Assembly: GCF_020497125.1 (NCBI RefSeq)
Contig: NC_059075.1
Location: 65,181,321 to 65,245,320 of the forward strand
DNA from: Mauremys mutica
Lineage: Eukaryota; Chordata; Testudines; Geoemydidae
Direction: 5' to 3'
Length of the DNA: 64,000 nucleotides
The notes under the pieces were generated by a model, which saw nothing but the letters and a program-made list of their open reading frames with translations, was not told the origin of the DNA and ran no database searches. The translations under genes and the position numbers were made by a program. Positions 12,950 through 22,644 of this stretch are shown here, one piece after another (positions within the stretch are counted from its first letter, which is position 1; each line of letters starts with the position of its first letter).

Positions 12950-14940
12950 TCCAAAGACATCTTTACAGCCATATTTCACGGGAAGCTTTATAAACAGCTT
13001 CCATGCTACTGAGATTTTAGAAGCCCTCCACCTTGCTAATTGGCATAAGGTCTTTCCCTGAAACAACGTCATTTAGCGCATGCATGGGGGTGGAAAGCTG
13101 CTTTCCTAACTCATCTTCAGACTGGTGAGGTAGTTGGAACACGCGACACACTGTAACGTAGCAGGATTGCTGCTGCGAGAGCCAATGGGATCCTGTTGAG
13201 CAGACAAAAGTAGCATCACATGGCATGAATAAAGGCATTAAAAAACAATTCAAGAATGCCGTTCGTATAGCAGTATTGCATATAAACACTATCATGCTGA
13301 AAGAAAGTGAGACAAATGCGGAGGAGTTTATGTGTGTCCTCAGAAGGACTTGGCTGCGGTCTTGCTTCTTGTTTTTACAGAAATTGAGTCAGAAAACCAA
13401 GTAAGAGCAAAGCTCTCTGATCTCCAGAGAAAATGCAGCTCTGGCTGCTCCTCTAGTCATTGCTGAGCAGATTAGATTGCGTGCGTGTGCACTTAACTAG
13501 CAAGTTGTTCAACATCCAGACCCCCTTGGGTGTGTATACACACACACACACACTCTGTAAAACTTCCTTCTATGCTCAGAATACTATTTACACTGCAGAG
13601 CCACAAACAGAATATTCACTAACTTTTGCCCTTTCTGACACAGATGCCCTACAGAAAAGGAGGAGGGGGAGGAAAGAAGGAACAGGAAGCCTCTTTCCCC
13701 TCTCCCAGGACACCTGCACAGGTCCAAGGGATAGCCTAACACCAGTGCTCCTTGCTGGGAGTATGGCCAGGTTTCCTCCATCCCTGTACACCTGCCAGCA
13801 TGTTGTAGCACCAGCGGGTAAGGAGCACTAAACAGCACACGCCTCACCAGCACCATGAAGCATTCTGCTTGCATGTGTCCCTTGCAGACAGAATAGCTCA
13901 GAGCACCTTTGCTCATCTGCTCCAGCGTCACACTCTCCCAGAACCCAGCATTCCAGAGTGCAGCAAAGGCTTGGTTTGGTGCTAGGAATTCAGCATGAAT
14001 AAGTGTTCATACCTGCATGAAAGCAGCTACAGTCCTCCCCTAACATTGAGTGCACACAGCCCACCTGCCTGCCCCTCATGGAACACACCCATATGCTTTA
14101 TGTTTCATGTACACATCCTACCTGTGACCACTGTATGCAGCCTGACTTGGTATTTCATAAGAAACTCTCCTTATTAGTGAAGGTGGCAGGGCTGGGATAC
14201 CAGGATGTGCAGCAGCATTCATGCAGCAGTAAGATAGTCTGGGGTGGAAGCAGGAATTGTCTTATAAAACTCCAGTGACACGTGCCACTGATGGGTTTTA
14301 CATAGAAAAAAAATATCTTTGGGAGGCCAGCAATCACATTCTCAAACTCTTGGGGATGCAGCAGGTACGAGTGCATGTGGATAGCTAACTGGGCCCGTTG
14401 TGCAGAAGGCCCCATTATTACCAGAGGCTGGGTGGATAAAGGAGGACAGAAAATCTGGTCCAGTGGGGATGGAGAAAGTAAGTTTTTGAGATGACCAAAT
14501 GTCACCTCATGTCATGAGACCATCTGAACACGTATGTGCGCATGCACTGATGTAGCAGTTCTACAGTCCTGGGACTCAAGTGTGGTTTTGGTGTACAAAA
14601 GGGAAGAGTTTAGTCTGAGGCTCTAGGTTAACATACTATTTATGACAATAAAGCAAAAGATAACAAATATCACCCCTCAAAGCTCGACTGTGTATTCATA
14701 CAGGCAAAGGGCCTGATCCTGCACTCATTTAGGCAAAACTTCCATTGATGTATCCTGAAACACAACACGAGTTTCCTGGAAGCAATAAAGTGCCCTTGTG
14801 GGGCATTTCATTTCAGTGGGGAGTGAGAAGAGGAAGAGGTCCTTTTTTTCTGACAGAAATTGAGTTATCCTAATTTTGTATATACATAGAGCTTAGATAC
14901 TAGTGCATCTGAAGTGCATATGGAACTCACACACCTTCTG
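12950..14940. other. intergenic, nothing recognised
   Basis: Overlapping ORFs at 13460-13931 on both strands run through a low-complexity AGGAGG/CCTCCT patch and have no domain. 14705-14760 contains a 'gggcctgatcctgcactcat' block that looks like an old dispersed reptilian repeat. Confidence 0.4.
13538..13553. repeat. (CA)n microsatellite
   Basis: Eight CA units next to a short TG run, in intergenic DNA. Confidence 0.9.
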
Positions 14941-15110
14941 GGTGTGGTGTTCTGTCCCATCTAGTGGCACCGAGGCCACTTAGAGATGAATGAGTCTGCT
15001 CTACAGCTTTAGCTAACAGACAGGTGGCTTTTAGCTCATACGGTAGATACAGGTTCAATCCTGCCCACTATCGACCGGGGTCTGTCGGCATTACGCATAT
15101 ATTGTGGATA
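14940..15110 (+). mobile_element. tRNA-like SINE candidate
   Basis: Contains TAGCTCATACGG (15032-15043), resembling an RNA polymerase III A box, and GGTTCAATCC (15052-15061), a perfect B-box match. The spacing between boxes is shorter than in a normal tRNA, and the sequence before them is not tRNA-like, so the family is unresolved. It could be chance boxes in another repeat. Confidence 0.35.
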
Positions 15111-16054
15111 GATACATGGATAAATAAATAGCTAGTTCTGCCTGAGTAGGAACGCAGGATTGGACCCTATATCAGAAGTTTCTACCACCTGCACCAAAAG
15201 ACATCTTAGTGTGTGAGTGAAGAAAGGCAATAGACAGGTACTTATTCTGAACCACTTGCTAGTTCATGAACTTAAAACTATCATCACTCATTAGGCAGTT
15301 TTTGTGACACTAACAAACTGAGCCACATTTGGTAAAGATTGGGTTTTTCTGGAAGGTTTTGTATATGTACAATATGCTGCAGGTGACTACAGATCATTTT
15401 CCACTTCTGCAGCTACTATACCTGGGTTTTATTATTAGCCAAATGAATTACTTTACTTTAGTTCTTTCCTCGTCCTCTCTCCTCCCAAGACACATTTCTC
15501 AGCCCTTACAGAGACTACTGAGAACAGTGTTGGGAAGCCTCTGGGTCATTTTTCCAGGTGTACTCCCGGGCCTGATGTCACACAAAGTTTCAGCTAATCC
15601 TCATTTTTCTAATGTTATTAGAAGTGGCACATCCTGGAGGAATGGCATAGCTGAGAATTAAAGAAAGGACCTGGCAGTGCCCATTACTATTCAAAAAGTG
15701 TTCTCTGGTGTCAAAATCCCTGACCCACTCACAACATGCTTCTGCTCCACCCTTGTGTAGCCTTAACCGGGAACCCTCTCCTCTCTGAATTTTCCCCTCA
15801 GTTGTAAATCCTGAGTGACCAACTGAGGTCAATTGAGTTAGCTTTACCTGCATAAATGTGCAGATTTTGGCCCTCTCTGTTTGGAGTGGCTAGAAATTTT
15901 CCCAAAGTGGTTCAGGTCAAGCTATTTTCAATAAAATTGAAAAAAAATGTTAAGTATGTAAAAAAAATCTTAAAATAAACAGGAAAGCAAATACAATATA
16001 AAACATATCACTATGTGTGTATATATTATACATCTAAAACATTGCCTGGTAACC
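15111..16054. other. RGS6 3' flank, unassigned
   Basis: A/T-rich patches at 15940-16040 and a 110-residue plus-strand ORF (15329-15661) with no recognisable family. Could include distal RGS6 3' UTR if the AATAAA at 15433-15428 (minus) is used. Confidence 0.35.
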
Positions 16055-16057
16055 ATG

Positions 16058-16137
16058 GGGCAGATGCTGATCACGCTAATGTACATGCAGAATAACTCTG
16101 CTGAAGGCAGAGGATTTACACAGAGATCAGCATCTGA
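16058..16137. repeat. palindromic dispersed repeat
   Basis: Imperfect inverted repeat: CAGATGCTGATCAC (16061-16074) pairs with GAGATCAGCATCTG (16123-16136). The structure looks like a foldback MITE remnant of a type scattered through reptile genomes. It sits immediately before another palindrome of different sequence. Confidence 0.6.
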
Positions 16138-16143
16138 CTGTAT

Positions 16144-16206
16144 GGGCTAGATCCTCAGCTAGTGTAAATCATTAAAGCTCCACTGACTTCAGCTGAGGAT
16201 CTGGCC
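16144..16206. repeat. palindromic dispersed repeat, centre deleted
   Basis: Arms GCTAGATCCTCAGCT (16146-16160) and AGCTGAGGATCTGGC (16191-16205) pair with one mismatch. The centre 'tgtaaatc...gacttc' is shorter than in the related copy at 21015-21105, suggesting an internal deletion. Confidence 0.65.
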
Positions 16207-16394
16207 ATGTATCTTTGGACATGCTACATGCCCTTGGAAGGACAGCGAGTGAAGAGCTAAAAAGTGCTTTTTCAACCATTGGTTTAAAAGAGGAGAGGAA
16301 CGAAAAAAAATATAAAGTCAATGAAATTGCTTCCGTCCACAGCAGACGTGAATTAGGCATTTTTTGAGCAGGAGAAGCAGCTTCTGGTAGATAT

Positions 16395-16400
16395 TTTATT
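16395..16400 (-). terminator. RGS6: candidate poly(A) signal for RGS6
   Basis: AATAAA on the minus strand (TTTATT on plus), the first perfect hexamer after the stop codon, 463 bp downstream of it. The sequence beyond it is not strikingly GT-rich, so use of this signal is only plausible. Confidence 0.35.
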
Positions 16401-16862
16401 GGACCCGGATGGGCACCAGAAAGAGAGCAAGTGCCCATGATGGTGGTGGCATTTACCAGGGAGAGAAGAGATGAAGGGTAAATACTGATTTCGCTCAGCT
16501 CTTCTTTCTCTAGGCTATGGTTGTGACTGATTCCTTTCCTCATAAGCTACTAAGCCCTCTGCCTTGTTGACCTTTCGTATACAATGAAGTGTGCTCCTTT
16601 GAAACCAAGTAGGAACCAAAGTACCTTTATAGAACTCAGTGTCATTACAACGCTGTACAAGTAAGAAAGTATTGATGTAAACTATGAAAAGAGGAACCTC
16701 CGGTGAGCTGATCTCTCCACCTTGCGCTCCTTTGTCTCCCCTTGCTCTCATTCACGCGCTCTCTCACAGTGACCCATTCTCCCCAAAATGAAACTTCCTC
16801 CATGGAGGTGGAGTGCAGCTGTCCTTCAGGGATGTCAGCAACTGCTTGTCCGGCTGAGGCTG
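16395..16862 (-). other. RGS6: putative RGS6 3' UTR
   Basis: Sequence directly after the stop codon on the minus strand, up to the first AATAAA hexamer (16400-16395). No recognisable transposon was found inside this stretch, in contrast with the flanks. The 3' boundary is a guess: a further AATAAA on the same strand lies at 15433-15428, and the real UTR could be longer. RNA evidence would be needed to fix it. Confidence 0.45.
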
Positions 16863-16913
16863 TCAGGAGGATTGCATCAGGCCTGTGAGGCGCTTGCCTG
16901 CCAGAGACTTTCC
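16863..16913 (-). CDS. RGS6: RGS6 terminal coding exon with stop codon
   Basis: The coding part of the last exon encodes 16 residues, GKSLAGKRLTGLMQSS, then TGA (16865-16863). This is the usual C-terminus of long RGS6 isoforms. The acceptor is a T-rich tract ending TTTCTCTAG just before GGAAAG. The exon starts in phase 0, compatible with either the cassette exon at 44300-44353 or the RGS-domain exon at 55984-56073. The open frame 16645-16947 on the same strand is a different frame and is not the protein. This exon fixes the gene's orientation and puts the end of translation in this window. Confidence 0.95.
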   Translation of the reverse strand, partial: GKSLAGKRLTGLMQSS

Positions 16914-17209
16914 CTAGAGAAACAAACAAACAGAAGACGAAAGCCAAGCTGTGAGTGAAGCTGCTGTACAGTAAAATAGACCAGCCTGCTCAATCAGCTG
17001 GGCCATGACTGAGCACGAAGGGCAGGAGACTGAAATGGTTGAAAGGGTGCAGATGCAGCTGAGTGCAGGGGATCAGTGCCTGCCACTTAAGGGTGGTGAC
17101 GGGAGCATGTGGTTTCCTACCCATGCCAATGCTTACACAGGGGCAGTAAATTTGCATGTAACAGAACTCTTGGTATTTCAACCCTTCTGTGCCTCAGGTA
17201 CCTGATCTT

Positions 17210-17963
17210 GCAATGGAATAATGCACATAGGTCATACTTACAGAATGCGGGACTCTATCCTGGGAAGCAGTGACTCAGAAAAGGATTTGGGGGTCCTGGT
17301 GGATACTTAGCTGAACATGAGCTCCTAGTGTGATGCTGTGGTCAAAAGAGCTAATGTGATCCTGAGATACATAAACAGGGGGCTCCTGAGAAGGGGTACA
17401 GAGGTCATTTTACTTCTGCATTAAGCACTGTATTAGACTGGTGCTGGCATACTTGTCCAGTTCTGGTTCCCCTCAATTCAAGAAGGATGTTGATAAACTG
17501 GAGAGGGTTCAGAGAAGAACCATGGGAATTATTAAAGGATTAGAAAACATGCCTTATAGCGACAGATTCAAAGAGCTCAATCTATTTAGCTTAACAGAGA
17601 GAAGATTAAGGGATGAATTGATTATAGTCTATAAGAATCTACAAGAGGAACAAATATTTAATACTGGGCTCTTCAGTCTAGCAGGGACAGGTACAACACG
17701 ATCCAATGGCTGGAAGCTGAAGACGGACAAATTCAGACTGGAAATAAGATGTACATTTTTGACAATGAGGGTGATTAACCATTGGGACAACTTACCAAGC
17801 GATGTGGTGGGTTCTCCATCACTGAGAATTTTAAAATCAATATTGGATGTTTTTCTACAAACTCTGCTCTAGGGCTTATTGTGGGGAAGTTCTCTGGCCT
17901 GTGCTATACAGGAGGTCAGACTAGATGATCACAGTGGTCTCTTCTGGCCTTGGCATCTATGAA
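17210..17963 (+). mobile_element. CR1 LINE, 5'-truncated
   Basis: The 3' part of a CR1 non-LTR retrotransposon. The open frame 17441-17872 (143 residues) keeps the recognisable C-terminus: KLERVQRRTMGIIKGLE near its start, LNLFSLTERRLRDELI in the middle and INHWDNLPSDVV near the end. The upstream part, with stops, still reads SEKDLGVLVD-like. The element ends with the CR1 3' block 'gtctcttctggccttggc' and TCTATGAAATGA. It is truncated before the reverse-transcriptase catalytic region, so it cannot move by itself. It is the youngest-looking reading frame in the window but is not a host gene. Confidence 0.9.
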
Positions 17964-18060
17964 ATGAGGTTCAGCTGAATGTTCAGCAAGACGGGTATCA
18001 GCTCAGACACTGAAGTCTGCCCTCTGGCATTAGCTCAGGGGGTTACACTTTAATCTCTTA

Positions 18061-18369
18061 GGCTAGGTCTACACTGGGTGTGTGTGTGGGGGGTGGGGAT
18101 TGACCTATGATACGCCGACTTCAGTTACGTGAATAGTGTAGCTGAAGTCGGCGTATCTTAGGTCGATTTACCTGGCCATGAGGATGGCGGTGAGTCGACT
18201 GCTGCCGCTCCCCCGTCGACTCCTCTTCCTCCTCTCGCCGCGGTGGAGTTCCGGAGTTGACGCAGAGTGATCGGGGATCGATTTTATTGCAACTAAACTA
18301 GACGTGATAAATCGATCCCTGATAGATCGATCACTACCCGCCGATTTGGCGGATAGTGTAGCCATACCC
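18061..18369. mobile_element. PIF/Harbinger-type MITE, copy 1
   Basis: A 309-bp foldback element. The left end GGCTAGGTCTACACTG and the right end AGTGTAGCCATACCC form a diverged terminal inverted repeat. TTA flanks both sides (18058-18060 and 18370-18372), the 3-bp target duplication of Harbinger elements. Two strong internal hairpins are present: 18102-18124 with 18142-18164 (23-nt arms, one mismatch), and a GATCGGGGATCGAT-containing arm near 18270 with its partner near 18310-18333. It has no transposase and is likely mobilised in trans. Confidence 0.8.
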
Positions 18370-18372
18370 TTA

Positions 18373-20085
18373 GTGTCAAGAGAAGTTGAGTGATGGTATG
18401 CGAATTAGCCAATGTAAAGCTCATTTCTAGCTCCCTTACTCACACTGAAGAGTACTTATCCATGGGAGTAGACCTATTGAAACCAATAGGGCTAGTCACA
18501 TGAGTAAGTGTTGCTCAGTGGAAGTAAAGGTTGCAGAATTGAGCCTATGAGCACTCTGACAGCTTCCTCCCAGTGTGTACTGGGCTGTACTAAGGACGAG
18601 CCACCTGGGCACGCAGCTCAAACCCATATCACACAACCCTGGATACTGATTATCAATCCAATAGAAATACATTTAGGACAAACATATTTTAGAGATGTTT
18701 TAATCACTCCCTTCCCTTCTACCAACCCCCCTTTCTCCACACCTCAGTCATCTCACACCATGTCTACTGCAAACTCCACCTCTCTGGCTTCCCTGCTTGC
18801 TCTCCTCCAGGCCATTCAAAACACTAAAGGAATTTTGCTGTCCAGGGCCCCGATACTGCACAACTGATGTTCGCAGGAACTTTGCCATTGATTGCAATAA
18901 GTATACGATTAAGACTCAGATGCCCATGTCACTACCAGATTTGAATCCCTTCATTGGATTTCCCTTGCACCATACAATCCCAGCCCCCGGTCAGTGCATA
19001 TCAGCCCTACCTTCTTTCTTATGCACCTTCGGAGATGTGCTTATTAAAGGGACATTGCCAACTTTACAGCTAGTCAGGTTTTAAAAATAGGTTACATGTA
19101 ATTTCAGAGGTAAGTTCAGCAGCTGCAAAGTCTCCCTGGTCATTTTTTCTTGTGTGACAATAATACTCTCCTATTATAAAAAAATATATTGAAATAAGCT
19201 TACAAGGAATAGCAGAGCTCTGCTACCGCTAACAGGTCTTATACAGAGCTTATTTTATGTTACTGTATTTAGCCAAAATATCCACATTTTTGGAAAAGTC
19301 TTATTTATTGCTGTTTCAAAGACCCACACAAAGAGTAAAGGGAAACAAATGACACAGTGAAATTGACTACATATAAAATGCAGTCAAATTCATAAAGTAA
19401 ACAAACTGAATAATAAAGAAAAAAATTTCTCTGATCTCTTCCGGTTATAGTGTTGTTAGGTGTAACTTGTAACAATAGTAGGTAAAAAAAAAATTGTAGA
19501 TAGATGTTTGATTTTACGCAGAGATGTGGCTCTTTAACTATATATTAACTATGCCCACAGGTGGAGTACAATTTACCACCCATCCATATGTTGGCAGATT
19601 TTTGTTAAAAAATGTCCCGCACATGAACAATGTGTGGTTTGCAAAGCTTCATAACTTGGCCCAATCTTGACCCCGGTCTCCACTTCTGGTAGCAAGTAAA
19701 GAGAGGGGAGTTGCTGGCTGAGGATGTCGGGGGGGAGGGGGAAGAGCTGACAGGCAGTGAACAGTGTCACAGCTTCTCTGCTGGAAGAGGGGCATCCAGT
19801 CCCCCATCCCCATGTTACTTCCATGTTTAACAATCCAGCTTGGGGTGAGGAGTAAATGGGGGGTCCCACCCTCAATGCTGATTTTAATGTTTGCATGTTT
19901 AAATTGTTCCCAGGGCCAGGCTGCTCAGAGGGAATGGGTCAGCTGACAGCAGAGTAAGGGCAGAAGGGTTGCATGGTCTCATGGGGAGCAGAGAATGACT
20001 CTGAAAATGGAGATTGGGGCCCCATCTCCACAGCTGTTAAAGCAGCAGAAGGGGTAACTGACAGGTGAAATGTTGGTGACGAGTA
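18373..20085. other. intronic, unassigned
   Basis: No exon recognised. Overlapping ORFs at 18508-19084 have no domain. 19140-19500 is A/T-rich with short A-runs. 19573-20060 is ordinary sequence with overlapping ORFs on both strands. Confidence 0.4.
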
Positions 20086-20204
20086 GGGTGACCAGATAGG
20101 AAGTGTAAAAAATCGGGATGGGGGTTGGGGGTAAGAGGTGCCTATATAAGAAAAAGCCCCCAAAATTGGGACTGTCCCTATAAAATCAGGACATCTGGTC
20201 ACCC
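20086..20204. mobile_element. Tc1/mariner-like MITE, copy 2
   Basis: A 119-bp relative of the element at 1267-1387. Ends GGGTGACCAGAT and ATCTGGTCACCC are exact inverted complements over 12 bp, and TA flanks both sides (20084-20085 and 20205-20206). The interior again reads AAAAAATCGGGA and GGGACTGTCCCTATAAAATC. Orientation is the same as copy 1. Confidence 0.88.
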
Positions 20205-20364
20205 TAGTGACCAGCTAGCAGGGGTGAGGCCTTTGAATCAGGACAGGGATTGTTGCCAAGAAGCTGTTCCTTCCTCTGCCACAGGCTCTCACCATCTGCT
20301 CTTGCTCTTCCTAGGCAAAGGCAGGACACTCATCACTGCACTCCTTTGCAGCCATCTGCAGTCT

Positions 20365-20580
20365 TTTGGTAAAGGTATTGGCCTGGTAGCTAGGAGATCT
20401 ATGTTCCCAGCTCTGCTACAGACTTCCTGTATGTGAACTTGGACATTTCACTTTATCTCTCTGCACCTTAGAGTTCTGGAAGGATACATTTGTCAATAAA
20501 CTGGTAGGGATTGAGATAGTATGGTGCTGAGGTTCAGATAAAGAGATACAAGGTGTTTTATAAAACACTAAAGAATCTAT
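20365..20580 (+). mobile_element. MIR-like CORE-SINE remnant
   Basis: Contains the MIR-type order 'cccagctctgctacagacttcctgta' (quoted in short form here: CCAGCTCTGCTACAG), then a diverged 'gtgaacttggacatttcact' and CTCTCTGCACCTTAG. This is the core of ancient amniote MIR/CORE SINEs. Strongly diverged, boundaries approximate. Confidence 0.55.
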
Positions 20581-21014
20581 GCCCATTTTGCAAAATATGA
20601 CATTTCAAAAGATGATGCCAAATCAATGGTCACATATATATTCTGTGTGAAGCTAGAATGGGGGAGGGGCTCACAGGAGTACCTAGACAATTTGATTCTG
20701 TATATTTTTGGCAATGGGTAGAGAAGGGCCTCTAGGTGAAAATTTCAGCTCTGAAACCAAAGAGCCCCAGTGTTCAGGTGGATTTAGGTGCAGGGTTGTG
20801 GTTCAGCCCACTACAAAGATAGGTCCCAGGCACAAAGCTTGGATCTGGATCTGACCACCCGCAACGCTGGAAGGGTTTGATTTAGCCTTTTCTCTTTATA
20901 CAGGTCTTTCTTTTCCTTTTACATTTTGAAAACTAAATTTTGTGAGGAAAAATGGTGCAAATTTCCTGTGGTTAATACAAATAACAGGGGAGTCAAATTC
21001 ACAGATAAAAATAC

Positions 21015-21105
21015 TGGGCCACATGCTTAGCAGGTGTAAATCAACGTAACTCCGTTGACTTCGGTGGAGCAAAGCCGACTCACACCAGCTGAGGATCTGA
21101 CTCGC
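21015..21105. repeat. palindromic dispersed repeat
   Basis: Left arm 'gcaggtgtaaatcaacgtaa' and right arm 'cacaccagctgaggatctga' are diverged inverted complements around 'ccgttgacttcggtgg'. Same family as 16144-16206, with its centre retained. Confidence 0.6.
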
Positions 21106-21523
21106 TGTATTTATGTTTCCTTTGTAATCCCTTCATTGCTTTATACTCCCAAAGTCCTCCACGGAAAAGACATAAATCCACAAAATGTTGCTGAGTGTGG
21201 TGCTTTGCATGTGGAGTTAGCTGAGAGAGCTGAAATAAAAGACATAGTGCCGTACAGTTCCTTAGTGGCTACGCACCTGGTCATCCTCGGGAGAGCGAGT
21301 TAGTCCTGCATTTTGACACAGCATTCCTTCCAAACCCAGCTCTCTCTGGTTGACCATAAGCCACATGCCACAGTTTTTCAAAAAGTGCCTCAACGTTTGT
21401 TAGCACCATCACTTTCGCATGCAAATGACAGAATGTGTGTACCCAGAGCAGAAGGCGGTAGTGGCGCCTCAGGAAAGGCAGGGTGGGCACTGTCCTCCTG
21501 ATTTAAAAGAGTTGCAATAACAC

Positions 21524-21666
21524 TGTGATGGAGTAGTCTGTCCCATTAAGTGTAGTGGTGCCTAGGGAGCAGCACTCCCCTATCATGTGGCATGGCCCTT
21601 TAAAATTTTGAAAGGTCTGATATATATAAGGATCTAGGCGATATTGGCAGAGAGGAAGTGGTCACA
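21524..21666 (+). mobile_element. TGTGAT/TCACA element, forward copy
   Basis: A 143-bp unit starting TGTGATGGAGTAG and ending GTGGTCACA, with a TATATATAAGG box inside (near 21620-21632). The same unit appears in reverse orientation at 22597-22644 plus 25144-25246. Shared blocks include AGTGGTGCCTAGGG and ATGGCCCTTTAAAATTTTGA. It may be a small LTR or a terminal repeat of a DNA transposon; the family is not recognised. Confidence 0.6.
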
Positions 21667-22596
21667 ATACCATTTTTCTCCAGCCCTGATGCCGTAGACA
21701 GCGACCTTACACAGGCTCTCCAGCATGGTTTGGTGCTGCTCTGCTACCCTGGCCAGCTGCAGATCCCACTGTTTTTGTTGTGTCGTCCAGATTTGCCAGA
21801 GGACTGCCAGGATCTGTTTGGATGACTCTGCTTCCTCCAGCAACTGACATGGGAATGCCAGAGATCACATCTACGCCCCAATACATCAGCTTGGGAGAGG
21901 AGACCTTCTTCCGGCATTTCTGCTCCATTCTCCAACTGCAACTGTTCACAGTCATCCGTGATTGGAGATTGTCCCAGCTTCCCTTGCTACTACCACCAAG
22001 TGGACATTGGGAGCTGCCCTCAAGTATGCCTCCTCCTGGCCCTGCAGGTGCATTGCCCTCAGCACTCACTCAGGTCCTTTCAATCAATTACCGAGATCAG
22101 ATTAGTTCAAAACATAGATCCCTTTCATAGGGTGTGGCTTATTACCTCTCTCTGCAGAGTGTAACTCACTTATTTGCTTAAGTTAACACCCACTCTGGTG
22201 CCATATAAGAGTCATGATAGATTTTCTTGCTCCAGTTCGGGAAGACCCAGCCCTCCTCCCAGAGCTGGGTTGTACTTCAGTCAGTCACTCACTCTTAAGA
22301 CAGGAGTCCCCAATGCTCTTCCTTGGAGCTGGGTTATGATTTCAACCATCTGTAGGGCCTTAGCTAGCTTTTCTTTCAGCTGGCCCCTTCCCCCAGCTGG
22401 TCCCCAGGATCACAAGAGTCAGCAGGTCAGTCCTCTCCTGCTGCAAGGGTGGGGACAGCATATAATCTCGTCCCCTTCCTTAATGCTCAGCCCAACTGCC
22501 TGAGAACGGGGGGCTTTGCTTTGCCGATTCTGCAAATCTCCTGGTTCTGGGCCCATAAACAAACAGTGATGGGATTTCCTCACAAGCACCACTTAT
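21667..22596. other. sequence between two inverted copies, unrecognised
   Basis: 930 bp bounded by opposite-facing copies of the TGTGAT element. On the minus strand an ORF (21843-21634) reads QILAVLWQIWTTQQKQWDL, which looks helical and rich in Q and W, and neighbouring minus frames remain open to 22069. This may be a decayed transposon-encoded protein. No catalytic motif is visible and no family is recognised, so no function is proposed. Confidence 0.35.
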
Positions 22597-22644
22597 TCCC
22601 AGGTGAAGTTCCTCTCTACAATGTCTCATAAATCCTTGTATATA
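22597..22644 (-). mobile_element. TGTGAT/TCACA element, reverse copy, part 1
   Basis: The block TTCCTCTCTACA...ATAAATCCTTGTATATA is the reverse complement of TATATAAGGATC...AGAGAGGAA in the forward copy. It is separated from its other part (25144-25246) by a CR1 insertion. Confidence 0.6.

Noticed and set aside
17441..17872. 143-residue open frame with a conserved-looking sequence
   Set aside because: It is the CR1 reverse-transcriptase C-terminus, truncated, with the CR1 tail directly following. Not a host gene.
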